A stretch of 64,000 nucleotides of DNA. Origin: Tetradesmus obliquus (Eukaryota > Chlorophyta > Chlorophyceae > Sphaeropleales > Scenedesmaceae). Shown piece by piece: positions 1 to 14,406 of this stretch; the stretch's first letter is position 1; every line of letters begins with the position of its first letter. The notes under the pieces were generated by a model. That model saw only the letters and a list, made by a program, of their open reading frames with translations. It did not search any database and was not told the origin of the DNA. Both the position numbers and the translations under genes were made by a program. The stretch spans positions 10,907,001-10,971,000 of the forward strand of contig CP126191.1 in the NCBI GenBank assembly GCA_030272155.1. Direction: 5' to 3'.

Positions 1-3000
1 CATACTGCACTAGCTGGTGTCTTCTGTGCCTGTCAAATAGATAGATCAAAAATAAAGGCATATAGCATGCTCCTGACATCGTCAGCTAAATGGCTGAAGC
101 GCTGCGACGCCCCTGGTGGGCCGGGGAAAACCCCGGTGATCGACTAACTGTACATCACCCCTAGTGGGATTCGGCTGGAGAACAGCTCCAATGATACTGA
201 ACTTGTTGCGGGCGTCTGTGCATTTCAAACAGAAAAACCAAAGTAACAGGCATATATCATGCTCCAGACATCGTCAGCAGAGTAGTCTAAGCACAGTGAC
301 GCGCCCGGTGGGCTGGGGAAAACTCCGGTGATCAAAAACTTCCATAGTGCGATTTGGCAGGCATACAGCTCTAATGATACTGCACTAGCTGGTGTCTTCT
401 GTGCCTGTCAAATAGATAAATCAAAAATAAAGGCATATAGCATGCTCCTGACATCGTCAGCTAAATGGCTGAAGCGCTGCGACGCCCCTGGTGGGCCGGG
501 GAAAACTCCGGTGATCGACTAACTGTACATAACCCCTAGTGGGATTCGGCTGGAGAACAGCTCCAATGATACTGAACTTGCTGCGGGCGTCTGTGCATTT
601 CAAACAGAAAAACCAAAGTAACAGGCATATATCATGCTCCAGACATCGTCAGCTGGGTAGTCTTAGCACAGTGACGCGCCCGGTGGGCCGGGGAAAACTC
701 CGGTGATCGAAAAACCCTAGTGCGATTCGGCGGGCGTACAGCTCCAATGATACTGCAGTCGCTGTGGGCTTCTGTGCATTTCAAATAGATAAATCAAAAT
801 TACAGGCATATAGCATGCTCATAACATCGTCAGCTAGTTGGTTGAAGCGCTGCAACACACCTGGTGGGCAGGAGAAAACTCCGGTGATCGAAAACCTGCA
901 TAGTGCGATTTGGCAGGCATACAGCTCAAATCATACTGCACTAGCTGGTGTCTTCTGTGCCTGTCAAATAGATAGATCAAAAATAAAGGCATATAGCATG
1001 CTCCTGACATCGTCAGCTAAATGGCTGAAGCGCTGCGACGCCCCTGGTGGGCCGGGGAAAACCCCGGTGATCGACTAACTGTACATCACCCCTAGTGGGA
1101 TTCGGCTGGAGAACAGCTCCAATGATACTGAACTTGTTGCGGGCGTCTGTGCATTTCAAACAGAAAAACCAAAGTAACAGGCATATATCATGCTCCAGAC
1201 ATCGTCAGCAGAGTAGTCTAAGCACAGTGACGCGCCCGGTGGGCTGGGGAAAACTCCGGTGATCAAAAACTTCCATAGTGCGATTTGGCAGGCATACAGC
1301 TCTAATGATACTGCACTAGCTGGTGTCTTCTGTGCCTGTCAAATAGATAAATCAAAAATAAAGGCATATAGCATGCTCCTGACATCGTCAGCTAAATGGC
1401 TGAAGCGCTGCGACGCCCCTGGTGGGCCGGGGAAAACTCCGGTGATCGACTAACTGTACATAACCCCTAGTGGGATTCGGCTGGAGAACAGCTCCAATGA
1501 TACTGAACTTGCTGCGGGCGTCTGTGCATTTCAAACAGAAAAACCAAAGTAACAGGCATATATCATGCTCCAGACATCGTCAGCTGGGTAGTCTTAGCAC
1601 AGTGACGCGCCCGGTGGGCCGGGGAAAACTCCGGTGATCGAAAAACCCTAGTGCGATTCGGCGGGCGTACAGCTCCAATGATACTGCAGTCGCTGTGGGC
1701 TTCTGTGCATTTCAAATAGATAAATCAAAATTACAGGCATATAGCATGCTCATAACATCGTCAGCTAGTTGGTTGAAGCGCTGCAACACACCTGGTGGGC
1801 AGGGGAAAACTCCGGTGATTGAAAACCTGCATAGTGCGATTTGGCAGGCATACAGCTCAAATCATACTGCACTAGAAGGTGTCTTCTGTGCCTGTCAAAT
1901 AGATAAATCAAAATTACAGGCATATAGCATGCTCCTGACATCGTCAGCTAAATGGCTGAAGCGCTGCGACGCCCCTGGTGGGCCGGGGAAAACCCCGGTG
2001 ATCGACTAACTGTACATCACCCCTAGTGGGATTCGGCGGGAGAACAGCTCCAATGATACTGAACTTGCTGCGGGCGTCTGTGCATTTCAAACAGAAAAAC
2101 CAAGGTAACAGGCATATATCATGCTCCAGACATCGTCAGCTGGGTAGTCTAAGCACAGTGACGCGCCCAGTGGGCCGGGGAAAACTCCGCTGATTGAAAA
2201 ACCCTAGTGCAATTCGGCGGGCGTACAGCTCCAATGATACTGCAGTCGCTGTGGGCTTCTGTGCATTTCAAATAGATAAATCAAAATTACAGGCATATAG
2301 CATGCTTATGACATCGTCAGCTAGGTGGTTGAAGCGCTGCAACACAACTGGTGGGCAGGGGAAAACTCCTGTGATCGAAAACCTGCATAGTGCGATTTGG
2401 CAGGCATACAGCTCAAATCATACTGCACTAGCTGGTGTCTTCTGTGCCTGTCAAATAGATAGATCAAAAATAAAGGCATATAGCATGCTCCTGACATCGT
2501 CAGCTAAATGGCTGAAGCGCTGCGACGCCCCTGGTGGGCCGGGGAAAACCCCGGTGATCGACTAACTGTACATCACCCCTAGTGGGATTCGGCTGGAGAA
2601 CAGCTCCAATGATACTGAACTTGTTGCGGGCGTCTGTGCATTTCAAACAGAAAAACCAAAGTAACAGGCATATATCATGCTCCAGACATCGTCAGCAGAG
2701 TAGTCTAAGCACAGTGACGCGCCCGGTGGGCTGGGGAAAACTCCGGTGATCAAAAACTTCCATAGTGCGATTTGGCAGGCATACAGCTCTAATGATACTG
2801 CACTAGCTGGTGTCTTCTGTGCCTGTCAAATGGATAAATCAAAAATAAAGGCATATAGCATGCTCCTGACATCGTCAGCTAAATGGCTGAAGCGCTGCGA
2901 CGCCCCTGGTGGGCCGGGGAAAACTCCGGTGATCGACTAACTGTACATAACCCCTAGTGGGATTCGGCTGGAGAACAGCTCCAATGATACTGAACTTGCT

Positions 3001-6000
3001 GCGGGCGTCTGTGCATTTCAAACAGAAAAACCAAAGTAACAGGCATATATCATGCTCCAGACATCGTCAGCTGGGTAGTCTTAGCACAGTGACGCGCCCG
3101 GTGGGCCGGGGAAAACTCCGGTGATCGAAAAACCCTAGTGCGATTCGGCGGGCGTACAGCTCCAATGATACTGCAGTCGCTGTGGGCTTCTGTGCATTTC
3201 AAATAGATAAATCAAAATTACAGGCATATAGCATGCTCATAACATCGTCAGCTAGTTGGTTGAAGCGCTGCAACACACCTGGTGGGCAGGAGAAAACTCC
3301 GGTGATCGAAAACCTGCATAGTGCGATTTGGCAGGCATACAGCTCAAATCATACTGCACTAGCTGGTGTCTTCTGAGCCTGTCAAATAGATAGATCAAAA
3401 ATAAAGGCATATAGCATGCTCCTGACATCGTCAGCTAAATGGCTGAAGCGCTGCGACGCCCCTGGTGGGCCGGGGAAAACCCCGGTGATCGACTAACTGT
3501 ACATAACGCCTAGTGGGATTCGGCGGGAGAACAGCTCCAATGATACTGAACTTGCTGCGGGCGTCTGTGCATTTCAAACAGAAAAACCAAGGTAACAGGC
3601 ATATATCATGCTCCAGACATCGTCAGCTGGGTAGTCTAAGCACAGTGACGCGCCCAGTGGGCCGGGGAAAACTCCGGTGATCGAAAAACCCTAGTGCGAT
3701 TTGGCGGGCGTACAGCTCCAATGATACTGCAGTCGCTGTGGGCTTCTGTGCATTTCAAATAGATAAATCAAAATTACAGGCATATAGCATGCTTATGACA
3801 TCGTCAGCTAGGTGGTTGAAGCGCTGCAACACACCTGGTGGGCAGGGGAAAACTCCGGTGATTGAAAACCTGCATAGTGCGATTTGGCAGGCATACAGCT
3901 CAAATCATACTGCACTAGCTGGTGTCTTCTGTGCCTGTCAAATAGATAGATCAAAAATAAAGGCATATAGCATGCTCCTGACATCGTCAGCTAAATGGCT
4001 GAAGCGCTGCGACGCCCCTGGTGGGCCGGGGAAAACCCCGGTGATCGACTAACTGTACATAACCCCTAGTGGGATTCGGCGGGAGAACAACTCCAATGAT
4101 ACTGAACTTGCTGCGGGCGTCTGTGCATTTCAAACAGAAAAACCAAAGAAACAGCCATATATCATGCTCCAGACATCGTCAGCAGAGTAGTCTAAGCACA
4201 GTGACGCGCCCGGTGGGCTGGGGAAAACTCCATTGATCAAAAACTTCCATAGTGCGATTTGGCAGGCATACAGCTCTAATGATACTGCACTAGCTGGTGT
4301 CTTCTGTGCCTGTCAAATAGATAAATCAAACATACAGTCATATAGCATGCTCCTGACATCGTCAGCTAAATGGCTGAAGCGCTGCGACGCCCCTGGTGGC
4401 CCTGGGAAAACCCCGGTGATCGACTAACTGTACATAACCCCCAGTGGGATTCGGCTGGAGAACAGCTCCAATGATACTGAACTTGCTGCGGGCGTCTGTG
4501 CATTTCAAACAGAAAAACCAAAGTAACAGGCATATATCATGCTCCAGACATCGTCAGCTGGGTAGTCTAAGCACAGTGACGCGCCCGGTGGGCCGGGGAA
4601 GACTCCGGTGATCGAAAAAACCTAGTGCGATTCGGCGGGCGTACAGCTCCAATGACCCTGCAGTCGCTGTGGGCTTCTGTGCATTTCAAATAGATAAATC
4701 AAAATTACAGGCATATAGCATGCTCATGACATCGTCAGCCAGGTGGTTGAAGCGCTGCAACACACCTGGTGGGCAGGAGAAAACTCCAGTGATCGAAAAC
4801 CTGCACAGTGCGATTTGGCAGGCATACAGCTCAAATGATACTGCACTAGCTGGTGTCTTCTGTGCCTGTCAAATAGATAGATCAAAAATAAAGGCATATA
4901 GCATGCTCCTGACATCGTCAGTTTCATGGCTGAAGCGCTGCGACGCCCCTGGTGGGCCGGGGAAAACCCCGGTGATCGACTAACTGTACATCACCCCTAG
5001 TGGGATTCGGCGGGAGAACAGCTCCAATGATACTGAACTTGCTGCGGGCGTCTGTGCATTTGAAACAGAAAAACCAAAGTAACAGGCATATATCATGCTC
5101 CAGACATCGTCAGCAGAGTAGTCTAAGCACAGTGACGCGCCCGGTGGGCTGGGGAAAACTCCGGTGATCAAAAACTTCCATAGTGCGATTTGGCAGGCAT
5201 ACAGCTCTAATGATACTGCACTAGCTGGTGTCTTCTGTGCCTGTCAAATAGATAAATCAAAAATACAGTCATATAGCATGCTCCTGACATCGTCAGCTAA
5301 ATGGCTGAAGCGCTGCGACGCCCCTGGTGGCCCGGGGAAAACTCCGGTGATTGACTAGCTGTACATCACCCCTAGTGGGATTCGGCGGGAGAACAGCTCC
5401 AATGATACTGAACTTGCTGCGGGCGTCTGTGCATTTCAAACAGAAAAACCAAAGTAACAGGCATATATCATGCTCCAGACATCGTCAGCTGGGTTGTCTA
5501 AGCACAGTAACGCAGCCGGTGGGCCGGGGAAAACTCCGGTGATCGAAAAACCCTAGTGCGATTCGGCGGGCGTACAGCTCCAATGATACTGCAGTCGCTG
5601 TGGGCTTCTGTGCATTTCAAATAGATAAATCAAAATTACAGGCATATAGCATGCTCATGACATCGTCAGCTAGGTTGTTGAAGCGCTGCAACACAACTGG
5701 TGGGCAGGGGAAAACTCCTGTGATCGAAAACCTGCATAGTGCGATTTGGCAGGCATACAGCTCAAATCATACTGCACTAGCTGGTGTCTTCTGTGCCTGT
5801 CAAATAGATAGATCAAAAATAAAGGCATATAGCATGCTCCTGACATCGTCAGCTAAATGGCTGAAGCGCTGCGACGCCCCTGGTGGGCCGGGGAAAACCC
5901 CGGTGATCGACTAACTGTACATAACCCCTAGCGGGATTCGGCGGGAGAACAACTCCAATGATACTGAACTTGCTGCGGGCGTCTGTGCATTTCAAACAGA

Positions 6001-9000
6001 AAAACCAAAGAAACAGCCATATATCATGCTCCAGACATCGTCAGCAGAGTAGTCTAAGCACAGTGACGCGCCCGGTGGGCTGGGGAAAACTCCAGTGATC
6101 AAAAACTTCCATAGTGCGATTTGGCAGGCATACAGCTCTAATGATACTGCACTAGCTGGTGTCTTCTGTGCCTGTCAAATAGATAAATCAAAAATACAGT
6201 CATATAGCATGCTCCTGACATCGTCAGCTAAATGGCTGAAGCGCTGCGACGCCCCTGGTGGGCCGGGGAAAACCCCGGTGATCGACTAACTGTACATAAC
6301 CCCTAGTGGGATTCGGCTGGAGAACAACTCCAATGATACTGAACTTGCTGCGGGCGTCTGTGCATTTCAAACAGAAAAACCAAGGTAACAGGCATATATC
6401 ATGCTCCAGACATCGTCAGCTGGGTAGTCTAAGCACAGTGACGCGCCCAGTGGGCCGGGGAAAACTCCGCTGATTGAAAAACCCTAGTGCGATTCGGCGG
6501 GCGTACAGCTCCAATGATACTGCAGTCGCTGTGGGCTTCTGTGCATTTCAAATAGATAAATCAATATTACAGGCATATAGCATGCTCATGACATCGTCAG
6601 CTAGGTTGTTGAAGCGCTGCAACACAACTGGTGGGCAGGGGAAAACTCCTGTGATCGAAAACCTGCATAGTGCGATTTGGCAGGCATACAGCTCAAATCA
6701 TACTGCACTAGCTGGTGTCTTCTGTGCCTGTCAAATAGATAGATCAAAAATAAAGGCATATAGCATGCTCCTGACATCGTCAGCTAAATGGCTGAAGCGC
6801 TGCGACGCCCCTGGTGGGCCGGGGAAAACCCCGGTGATCGACTAACTGTACATAACCCCTAGTGGGATTCGGCGGGAGAACAACTCCAATGATACTGAAC
6901 TTGCTGCGGGCGTCTGTGCATTTGTAACAGAAAAACCAAAGTAACGGGCATATATCATGCTACAGACATCGTCAGCAGAGTAGTCTAAGCACAGTGACGC
7001 GCCCAGTGGGCTGGGGAAAACTCCAGTGATCAAAAACTTCCATAGTGCGATTTGGCAGGCATACAGCTCTAATGATACTGCACTAGCTGGTGTTTTCTGT
7101 GCCTGTCAAATAGATAGATCACAAATAAAGGCATATAGCATGCTCCTGACATCGTCAGCTAAATGGCTGAAGCGCTGCGACGCCCCTGGTGGCCCTGGGA
7201 AAACCCCGGTGATCGACTAACTGTACATCACCCCTAGTGGGATTCGGCTGGAGAACAGCTCCAATGATACTGAACTTGCTGCGGGCGTCTGTGCATTTCA
7301 AACAGAAAAACCAAAGTAACAGGCATATATCATGCTCCAGACATCGTCAGCTGGGTAGTCTAAGCACAGTGACGCGCCCGGTGGGCCGGGGAAAACTCCG
7401 GTGATCGGAAAACCCTAGTGCGATTCGGCGGGCGTACAGCTCCAATGATCCTGCAGTCGCTGTGGGCTTCTGTGCATTTCAAATAGATAAATCAAAATTA
7501 CAGGCATATAGCATGCTTATGACATCGTCAGCTAGGTGGTTGTAGCGCTGCAACACACCTGGTGGGCAGGGGAAAACTCCAGTGATCAAAAATTTCCATA
7601 GTGCGATTTGGCAGGCATACAGCTCAAATCATACTGCACTAGCTGGTGTTTTCTGTGCCTGTCAAATAGATAAATCAAAATTACAGGCATATAGCATGCT
7701 CCTGACATCGTCAGCTAAATGGCTGAAGCGCTGCGACGCCCCTGGTGGCCCTGGGAAAACCCCGGTGATCGACTAACTGTACATCACCCCTAGTGGGATT
7801 CGGCTGGAGAACAGCTCCAATGATACTGAACTTGCTGCGGGCGTCTGTGCATTTCAAACAGAAAAACCAAAGTATCAGGCATATATCATGCTCCAGACAT
7901 CGTCAGCTGGGTAGTCTAAGCACAGTGACGCGCCCGGTGGGCCGGGGAAAACTCCGGTGATCGAAAAACCCTAGTGCGATTCGGCGGGCGTACAGCTCCA
8001 ATGATCCTGCAGTCGCTGTGGGCTTCTGTGCCTGTCAAATAGATAAATTAAAATTACAGGCATATAGCATGCTCATGACATCGTCAGCTAGGTTGTTGAA
8101 GCGCTGCAACACAACTGGTGGGCAGGGGAAAACTCCTGTGATCGAAAACCTGCATAGTGCGATTTGGCAGGCATACAGCTCAAATCATACTGCACTAGCT
8201 GGTGTCTTCTGTGCCTGTCAAATAGATAGATCACAAATAAAGGCATATAGCATGCTCCTGACATCGTCAGCTAAATGGCTGAAGCGCTGCGACGCCCCTG
8301 GTGGGCCGGGGAAAACCCCGGTGATCGACTAACTGTACATAACCCCTAGTGGGATTCGGCTGGAGAACAACTCCTATGATACTGAACTTGCTGCGGGCGT
8401 CTGTGCATTTCAAACAGAAAAACCAAAGTAACAGGCATATATCATGCTCCAGACATCGTCAGCTGGGTAGTCTAAGCACAGTGACGCGCCCGGTGGGCCG
8501 GGGAAAACTCCGGTGATCGAAAAACCCTAGTGCGATTCGGCGGGCGTACAGCTCCAATGATCCTGCAGTCGCTGTGGGCTTCTGTGCCTGTCAAATAGAT
8601 AAATTAAAATTACAGGCATATAGCATGCTCATGACATCGTCAGCTAGGTTGTTGAAGCGCTGCAACACAACTGGTGGGCAGGGGAAAACTCCTGTGATCG
8701 AAAACCTGCATAGTGCGATTTGGCAGGCATACAGCTCAAATCATACTGCACTAGCTGGTGTCTTCTGTGCCTGTCAAATAGATAGATCACAAATAAAGGC
8801 ATATAGCATGCTCCTGACATCGTCAGCTAAATGGCTGAAGCGCTGCGACGCCCCTGGTGGGCCGGGGAAAACCCCGGTGATCGACTAACTGTACATAACC
8901 CCTAGTGGGATTCGGCTGGAGAACAACTCCTATGATACTGAACTTGCTGCGGGCGTCTGTGCATTTCAAACAGAAAAACCAAGGTAACAGGCATATATCA

Positions 9001-12000
9001 TGCTCCAGACATCGTCAGCTGGGTAGTCTAAGCACAGTGAAGCGCCCGGTGGGCTGGGGAAAACTCCGGTGATCGAAAAACCCTAGTGCGATTCGGCGGG
9101 CGTACAGCTCCAATGATCCTGCAGTCGCTGTGGGCTTCTGTGCCTGTCAAATAGATAAATTAAAATTACAGGCATATAGCATGCTCATGACATCGTCAGC
9201 TAGGTTGTTGAAGCGCTGCAACACAACTGGTGGGCAGGGGAAAACTCCTGTGATCGAAAACCTGCATAGTGCGATTTGGCAGGCATACAGCTCAAATCAT
9301 ACTGCACTAGCTGGTGTCTTCTGTGCCTGTCAAATAGATAAATCAAAATTACAGGCATATAGCATGCTCCTGACATCGTCAGCTAAATGGCTGAAGCGCT
9401 GCGACGCCCCTGGTGGGCCGGGGAAAACCCCGGTGATCGACTAACTGTACATAACCCCTAGTGGGATTCGGCTGGAGAACAACTCCTATGATACTGAACT
9501 TGCTGCGGGCGTCTGTGCATTTCAAACAGAAAAACCAAAGTAACAGGCATATATCATGCTCCAGACATCGTCAGCTGGGTAGTCTAAGCACAGTGACGCG
9601 CCCGGTGGGCCGGGGAAGACTCCGGTGATCGAAAAACCCTAGTGCGATTCGGCGGGCGTACAACTCCAATGATCCTGCAGTCGCTGTGGGCTTCTGTGCA
9701 TTTCAAATAGATAAATCAAAATTACAGGCATATAGCATGCTCATGACATCGTCAGCTAGGTTGTTGAAGCGCTGCAACACAATTGGTGGGCAGGGGAAAA
9801 CTCCTGTGATCGAAAACCTGCATAGTGCGATTTGGCAGGCATACAGCTCAAATCATACTGCACTAGCTGGTGTTCTGCGCCTGTCAAATAGATAGATCAC
9901 AAATAAATGCATATAGCATGCTCCTGACATCGTCAGCTAAATGGCTGAAGCGCTGCGACGCCCCTGGTGGGCCGGGGAAAACCCCGGTGATCGATTAACT
10001 GTACATAACCCCTAGTGGGATTCGGCGGGAGAACAACTCCAATGATACTGAACTTGCTGCGGGCGTCTGTGCATTTCAAACAGAAAAACCAAGGTAACAG
10101 GCATATATCATGCTCCAGACATCGTCAGCTGGGTAGTCTAAGCACAGTGACGCGCCCAGTGGGCCGGGGAAAACTCCGGTGATCGAAAAACCCTAGTGCG
10201 ATTTGGCGGGCGTACAACTCCAATGATCCTGCAGTCGCTGTGGGCTTCTGTGCATTTCAAATAGATAAATCAAAATTACAGGCATATAGCATGCTTATGA
10301 CATCGTCAGCTAGGTGGTTGAAGCGCTGCAACACACCTGGTGGGCAGGGGAAAACTCATGTGATCGAAAACCTGCATAGTGCGATTTGGCAGGCATACAG
10401 CTCAAATCATACTGCACTAGCTGGTGTCTTCTGTGCCTGTCAAATAGATAGATCAAAAATAAAGGCATATAGCATGCTCCTGACATCGTCAGCTAAATGG
10501 CTGAAGCGCTGCGACGCCCCTGGTGGGCCGGGGAAAACCCCGGTGATCGACTAACTGTACATATCCCCTAGTGGGATTCGGCTGGAGAACAACACCAATG
10601 ATACTGAACTTGCTGCGGGCGTCTGTGCATTTGTAACAGAAAAACCAAAGTAACGGGCATATATCATGCTACAGACATCGTCAGCAGAGTAGTCTAAGCA
10701 CAGTGACGCGCCCAGTGGGCTGGGGAAAACTCCAGTGATCAAAAACTTCCATAGTGCGATTTGGCAGGCATACAGCTCTAATGATACTGCACTAGCTGGT
10801 GTTTTCTGTGCCTGTCAAATAGATAAATCAAAATTACAGGCATATAGCATGCTCCTGACATCGTCAGCTAAATGGCTGAAGCGCTGCGACGCCCCTGGTG
10901 GCCCTGGGAAAACCCCGGTGATCGACTAACTGTACATCACCCCTAGTGGGATTCGGCTGGAGAACAGCTCCAATGATACTGAACTTGCTGCGGGCGTCTG
11001 TGCATTTCAAACAGAAAAACCAAAGTAACAGGCATATATCATGCTCCAGACATCGTCAGCTGGGTAGTCTAAGCACAGTGACGCGCCCGGTGGGCCGGGG
11101 AAAACTCCGGTGATCGGAAAACCCTAGTGCGATTCGGCGGGCGTACAGCTCCAATGATCCTGCAGTCGCTGTGGGCTTCTGTGCATTTCAAATAGATAAA
11201 TCAAAATTACAGGCATATAGCATGCTTATGACATCGTCAGCTAGGTGGTTGTAGCGCTGCAACACACCTGGTGGGCAGGGGAAAACTCCGGTGATCGAAA
11301 ACCTGCATAGTGCGATTTGGCAGGCATACAGCTCAAATCATACTGCACTAGAAGGTGTCTTCTGTGCCTGTCAAATAGATAAATCAAAATTACAGGCATA
11401 TAGCATGCTCCTGACATCGTCAGCTAAATGGCTGAAGCGCTGCGACGCCCCTGGTGGGCCGGGGAAAACCCCGGTGATCGACTAACTGTACATCACCCCT
11501 AGTGGGATTCGGCGGGAGAACAGCTCCAATGATACTGAACTTGCTGCGGGCGTCTGTGCATTTGTAACAGAAAAACCAAAGTAACAGGCATATATCATGC
11601 TCCAGACATCGTCAGCAGAGTAGTCTAAGCACAGTGAAGCGCCCGGTGGGCTTGGGAAAACTCCGGTGATCGAAAAACCCTAGTGCGATTCGGCGGGCGT
11701 ACAGCTCCAATGATCCTGCAGTCGCTGTGGGCTTCTGTGCCTGTCAAATAGATAAATTAAAATTACAGGCATATAGCATGCTCATGACATCGTCAGCTAG
11801 GTTGTTGAAGCGCTGCAACACAACTGGTGGGCAGGGGAAAACTCCTGTGATCGAAAACCTGCATAGTGCGATTTGGCAGGCATACAGCTCAAATCATACT
11901 GCACTAGCTGGTGTCTTCTGTGCCTGTCAAATAGATAGATCACAAATAAAGGCATATAGCATGCTCCTGACATCGTCAGCTAAATGGCTGAAGCGCTGCG

Positions 12001-13535
12001 ACGCCCCTGGTGGGCCGGGGAAAACCCCGGTGATCGACTAACTGTACATAACCCCTAGTGGGATTCGGCTGGAGAACAACTCCTATGATACTGAACTTGC
12101 TGCGGGCGTCTGTGCATTTCAAACAGAAAAACCAAGGTAACAGGCATATATCATGCTCCAGACATCGTCAGCTGGGTAGTCTAAGCACAGTGACGCGCCC
12201 AGTGGGCCGGGGAAAACTCCGGTGATCAAAAACTTCCATAGTGCGATTCGGCGGGCGTACAGCTCCAATGATCCTGCAGTCGCTGTGGGCTTCTGTGCAT
12301 TTCAAATAGATAAATCAAAATTACAGGCATATAGCATGCTTATGACATCGTCAGCTAGGTGGTTGAAGCGCTGCAACACACCTGGTGGGCAGGGGAAAAC
12401 TCCGGTGATCGAAAACCTGCATAGTGCGATTTGGCAGGCATACAGCTCAAATGATACTGCGCTAGCTGTTGTCTTCTGTGCCTGTCAAATAGATAAATCA
12501 AAATTACAGGCATATAGCATGCTCCTGACATCGTCAGCTAAATGGCTGAAGCGCTGCGACGCCCCTGGTGGGCCGGGGAAAACCCCGGTGATCGACTAAC
12601 TGTAAATAACCCCTAGTGGGATTCGGCTGGAGAACAACTCCAATGATACTGAACTTGCTGCGGGCGTCTGTGCAATTCAAACAGAAAAACCAAAGTAACA
12701 GGCATATATCATGCTCCAGACATCGTCAGCTGGGTAGTCTAAGCACAGTGACGCGCCCGGTGGGCCGGGGAAAACTCCGGTGATCGAAAAACCCTAGTGC
12801 GATTCAGCGGGCGTACAGCTCCAATGATCCTGCAGTCGCTGTGGGCTTCTGTGCATTTCAAATAGATAAATCAACATTACAGGCATATAGCATGCTTATG
12901 ACATCGTCAGCGAGGTGGTTGAAGCGCTGCAACACACCTGGTGGGCAGGGGAAAACTCCGGTGATCGAAAACCTGCATATTGCGATTTGGCAGGCATACA
13001 GCTCAAATGATACTGCGCTAGCTGGTGTCTTCTGTGCCTGTCAAATAGATAAATCAAAATTACAGGCATATAGCATGCTCCTGACATCGTCAGCTAAATG
13101 GCTGAAGCGCTGCGACGCCCCTGGTGGGCCGGGGAAAACCCCGGTGATCGACTAACTGTACATAACCCCTAGTGGGATTCGGCTGGAGAACAGCTCCAAT
13201 GATACTGAACTTGCTGCGGGCGTCTGTGCATTTCAAACAGAAAAACCAAAGTAACAGGCATATATCATGCTCCAGACATCGTCAGCTGGGTAGTCTAAGC
13301 ACAGTGACGCGCCCGGTGGGCCGGGGAAAACTCCGGTGATCGAAAAACCCTAGTGCGATTCGGCGGGCGTACAGCTCCAATGATCCTGCAGTCGCTGTGG
13401 GCTTCTGTGCATTTCAAATAGATAAATCAAAATTACAGGCATATAGCATGCTTATGACATCGTCAGCTAGGTGGTTGTAGCGCGGCAACACACCTGGTGG
13501 GCAGGGGAAAACTCCGGTGATCGAAAACCTGCATA
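1..13535 (+). repeat. Satellite family 1, left block (185-bp monomers in dimer/trimer higher-order repeat)
   Basis: Head-to-tail array of roughly 73 monomers of about 185-187 bp, all in one orientation, cut by the left window edge. Each monomer ends near CCGGTGATC. Three main types can be told apart just after that point: A (TAACTGTACAT...), B (GAAAAACCCTAGTGCGATTCGG) and C (GAAAACCTGCATAGTGCG), plus C' (AAAAACTTCCATAGTGCG). They are arranged as A-C' (375 bp) and A-B-C (556 bp). Block boundaries at about 522, 1078, 1453, 2009, 2565, 2940, 3497, 4052 and onward are spaced by only 375 or about 556 bp, and 375+556 gives a frequent 931-bp period. From about 7776 to 10554 only trimers occur. The short open frames of 64-125 codons inside it are by-products of the repeat, not genes. 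A centromere or heterochromatin role is inference. Confidence 0.95.
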
Positions 13536-13551
13536 CACTATGGTCAAGGCC

Positions 13552-13705
13552 CATCCACATCTCATCCACAAATCGTCCACATCAGGTCATACACAGTGCC
13601 ATCCACAGCGGACTACGGCCATCCACAGGCCATCCACATCCGTCTGGGTCCACACGGCGTGTGGATGAACTTCGAGCACTTGTGGATGAAGTTGTGGATA
13701 GGGCC
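13552..13705. repeat. Left subterminal repeat region of the CACTA element
   Basis: Within about 150 bp there are seven TCCACA motifs, mostly as CATCCACA, followed by three inverted copies (TGTGGAT). In plant CACTA elements, clustered short subterminal motifs are binding sites for the element-encoded DNA-binding protein (TNPA-like). Here that role is inferred from position and density. Confidence 0.8.
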
Positions 13706-14368
13706 AAATGAGCCTCGAATCACTGATAAAACATGTTAAACATTGATATATAACAATAATCGGTTATTTCCCGTCGCGCTGGTGCCGGGTACGCGAGCAC
13801 AGCGTGCAGCAGCAGAAGCAGCAGCAGGTAACAAAGCTTGCAAGGCCAAGTCACTGCTGCTCGTGCTGCAACTTCAACACCAGGCCACAGGTACAGAAAC
13901 ACAGACAAGACTGCCGCAAAGTGTGCTATGTCCCTGCAATGCAACACCATGCTGTGACGTGCCACATGCAACCTGAACCATTGTATTCTGTCTGATCAGA
14001 CAGAGTGTCATGACACTGCTCAGTAGCATGTTGCTTGCCACTCCAGCATCCCTTCTTGCTGTGTCAGGCCTTAAGCTGCTGCTAAACCGTGCATTTGATG
14101 AAATGCAAGCTCCACGACGCCTGCTTGCTGCGGCTACACATAGCTTGCAACTCGGCAACCTGCATATCAGCCTGCACTGCATTGGGCAAGTCAGCAGCAG
14201 TCGCAGTAGCAGCAGCAGCAACAACAAAGGCAGCAAAGTGTTTCAGAAGTCTGTGTTAGACGTGCAACTGCTACAGCAGCGCTGCTGCTGCCAAAACCAC
14301 ATGCAGGAACCGTATAACTTCGTCCATTTACATGCAAAGTGCGGCGCTGCTTCTTGAAGGAGTGGCCA

Positions 14369-14369
<1 letters not shown>

Positions 14370-14402
<33 letters not shown>
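14370..14402. repeat. (CTG)11 microsatellite inside the CACTA element
   Basis: Eleven uninterrupted CTG triplets. The surrounding transposon interior is generally rich in CTG/CAG, like the host genes on the right of the window, so it may have been acquired from host sequence or expanded in place. Confidence 0.9.

Positions 14403-14406
<4 letters not shown>

Noticed and set aside
14010-14357. Open frames of about 115-120 codons inside the CACTA element as a transposase or cargo gene
   Set aside because: They are short, Ser/Leu/Gln-rich from CAG/CTG runs, overlap on opposite strands, and show no DDE or zinc-finger motif.
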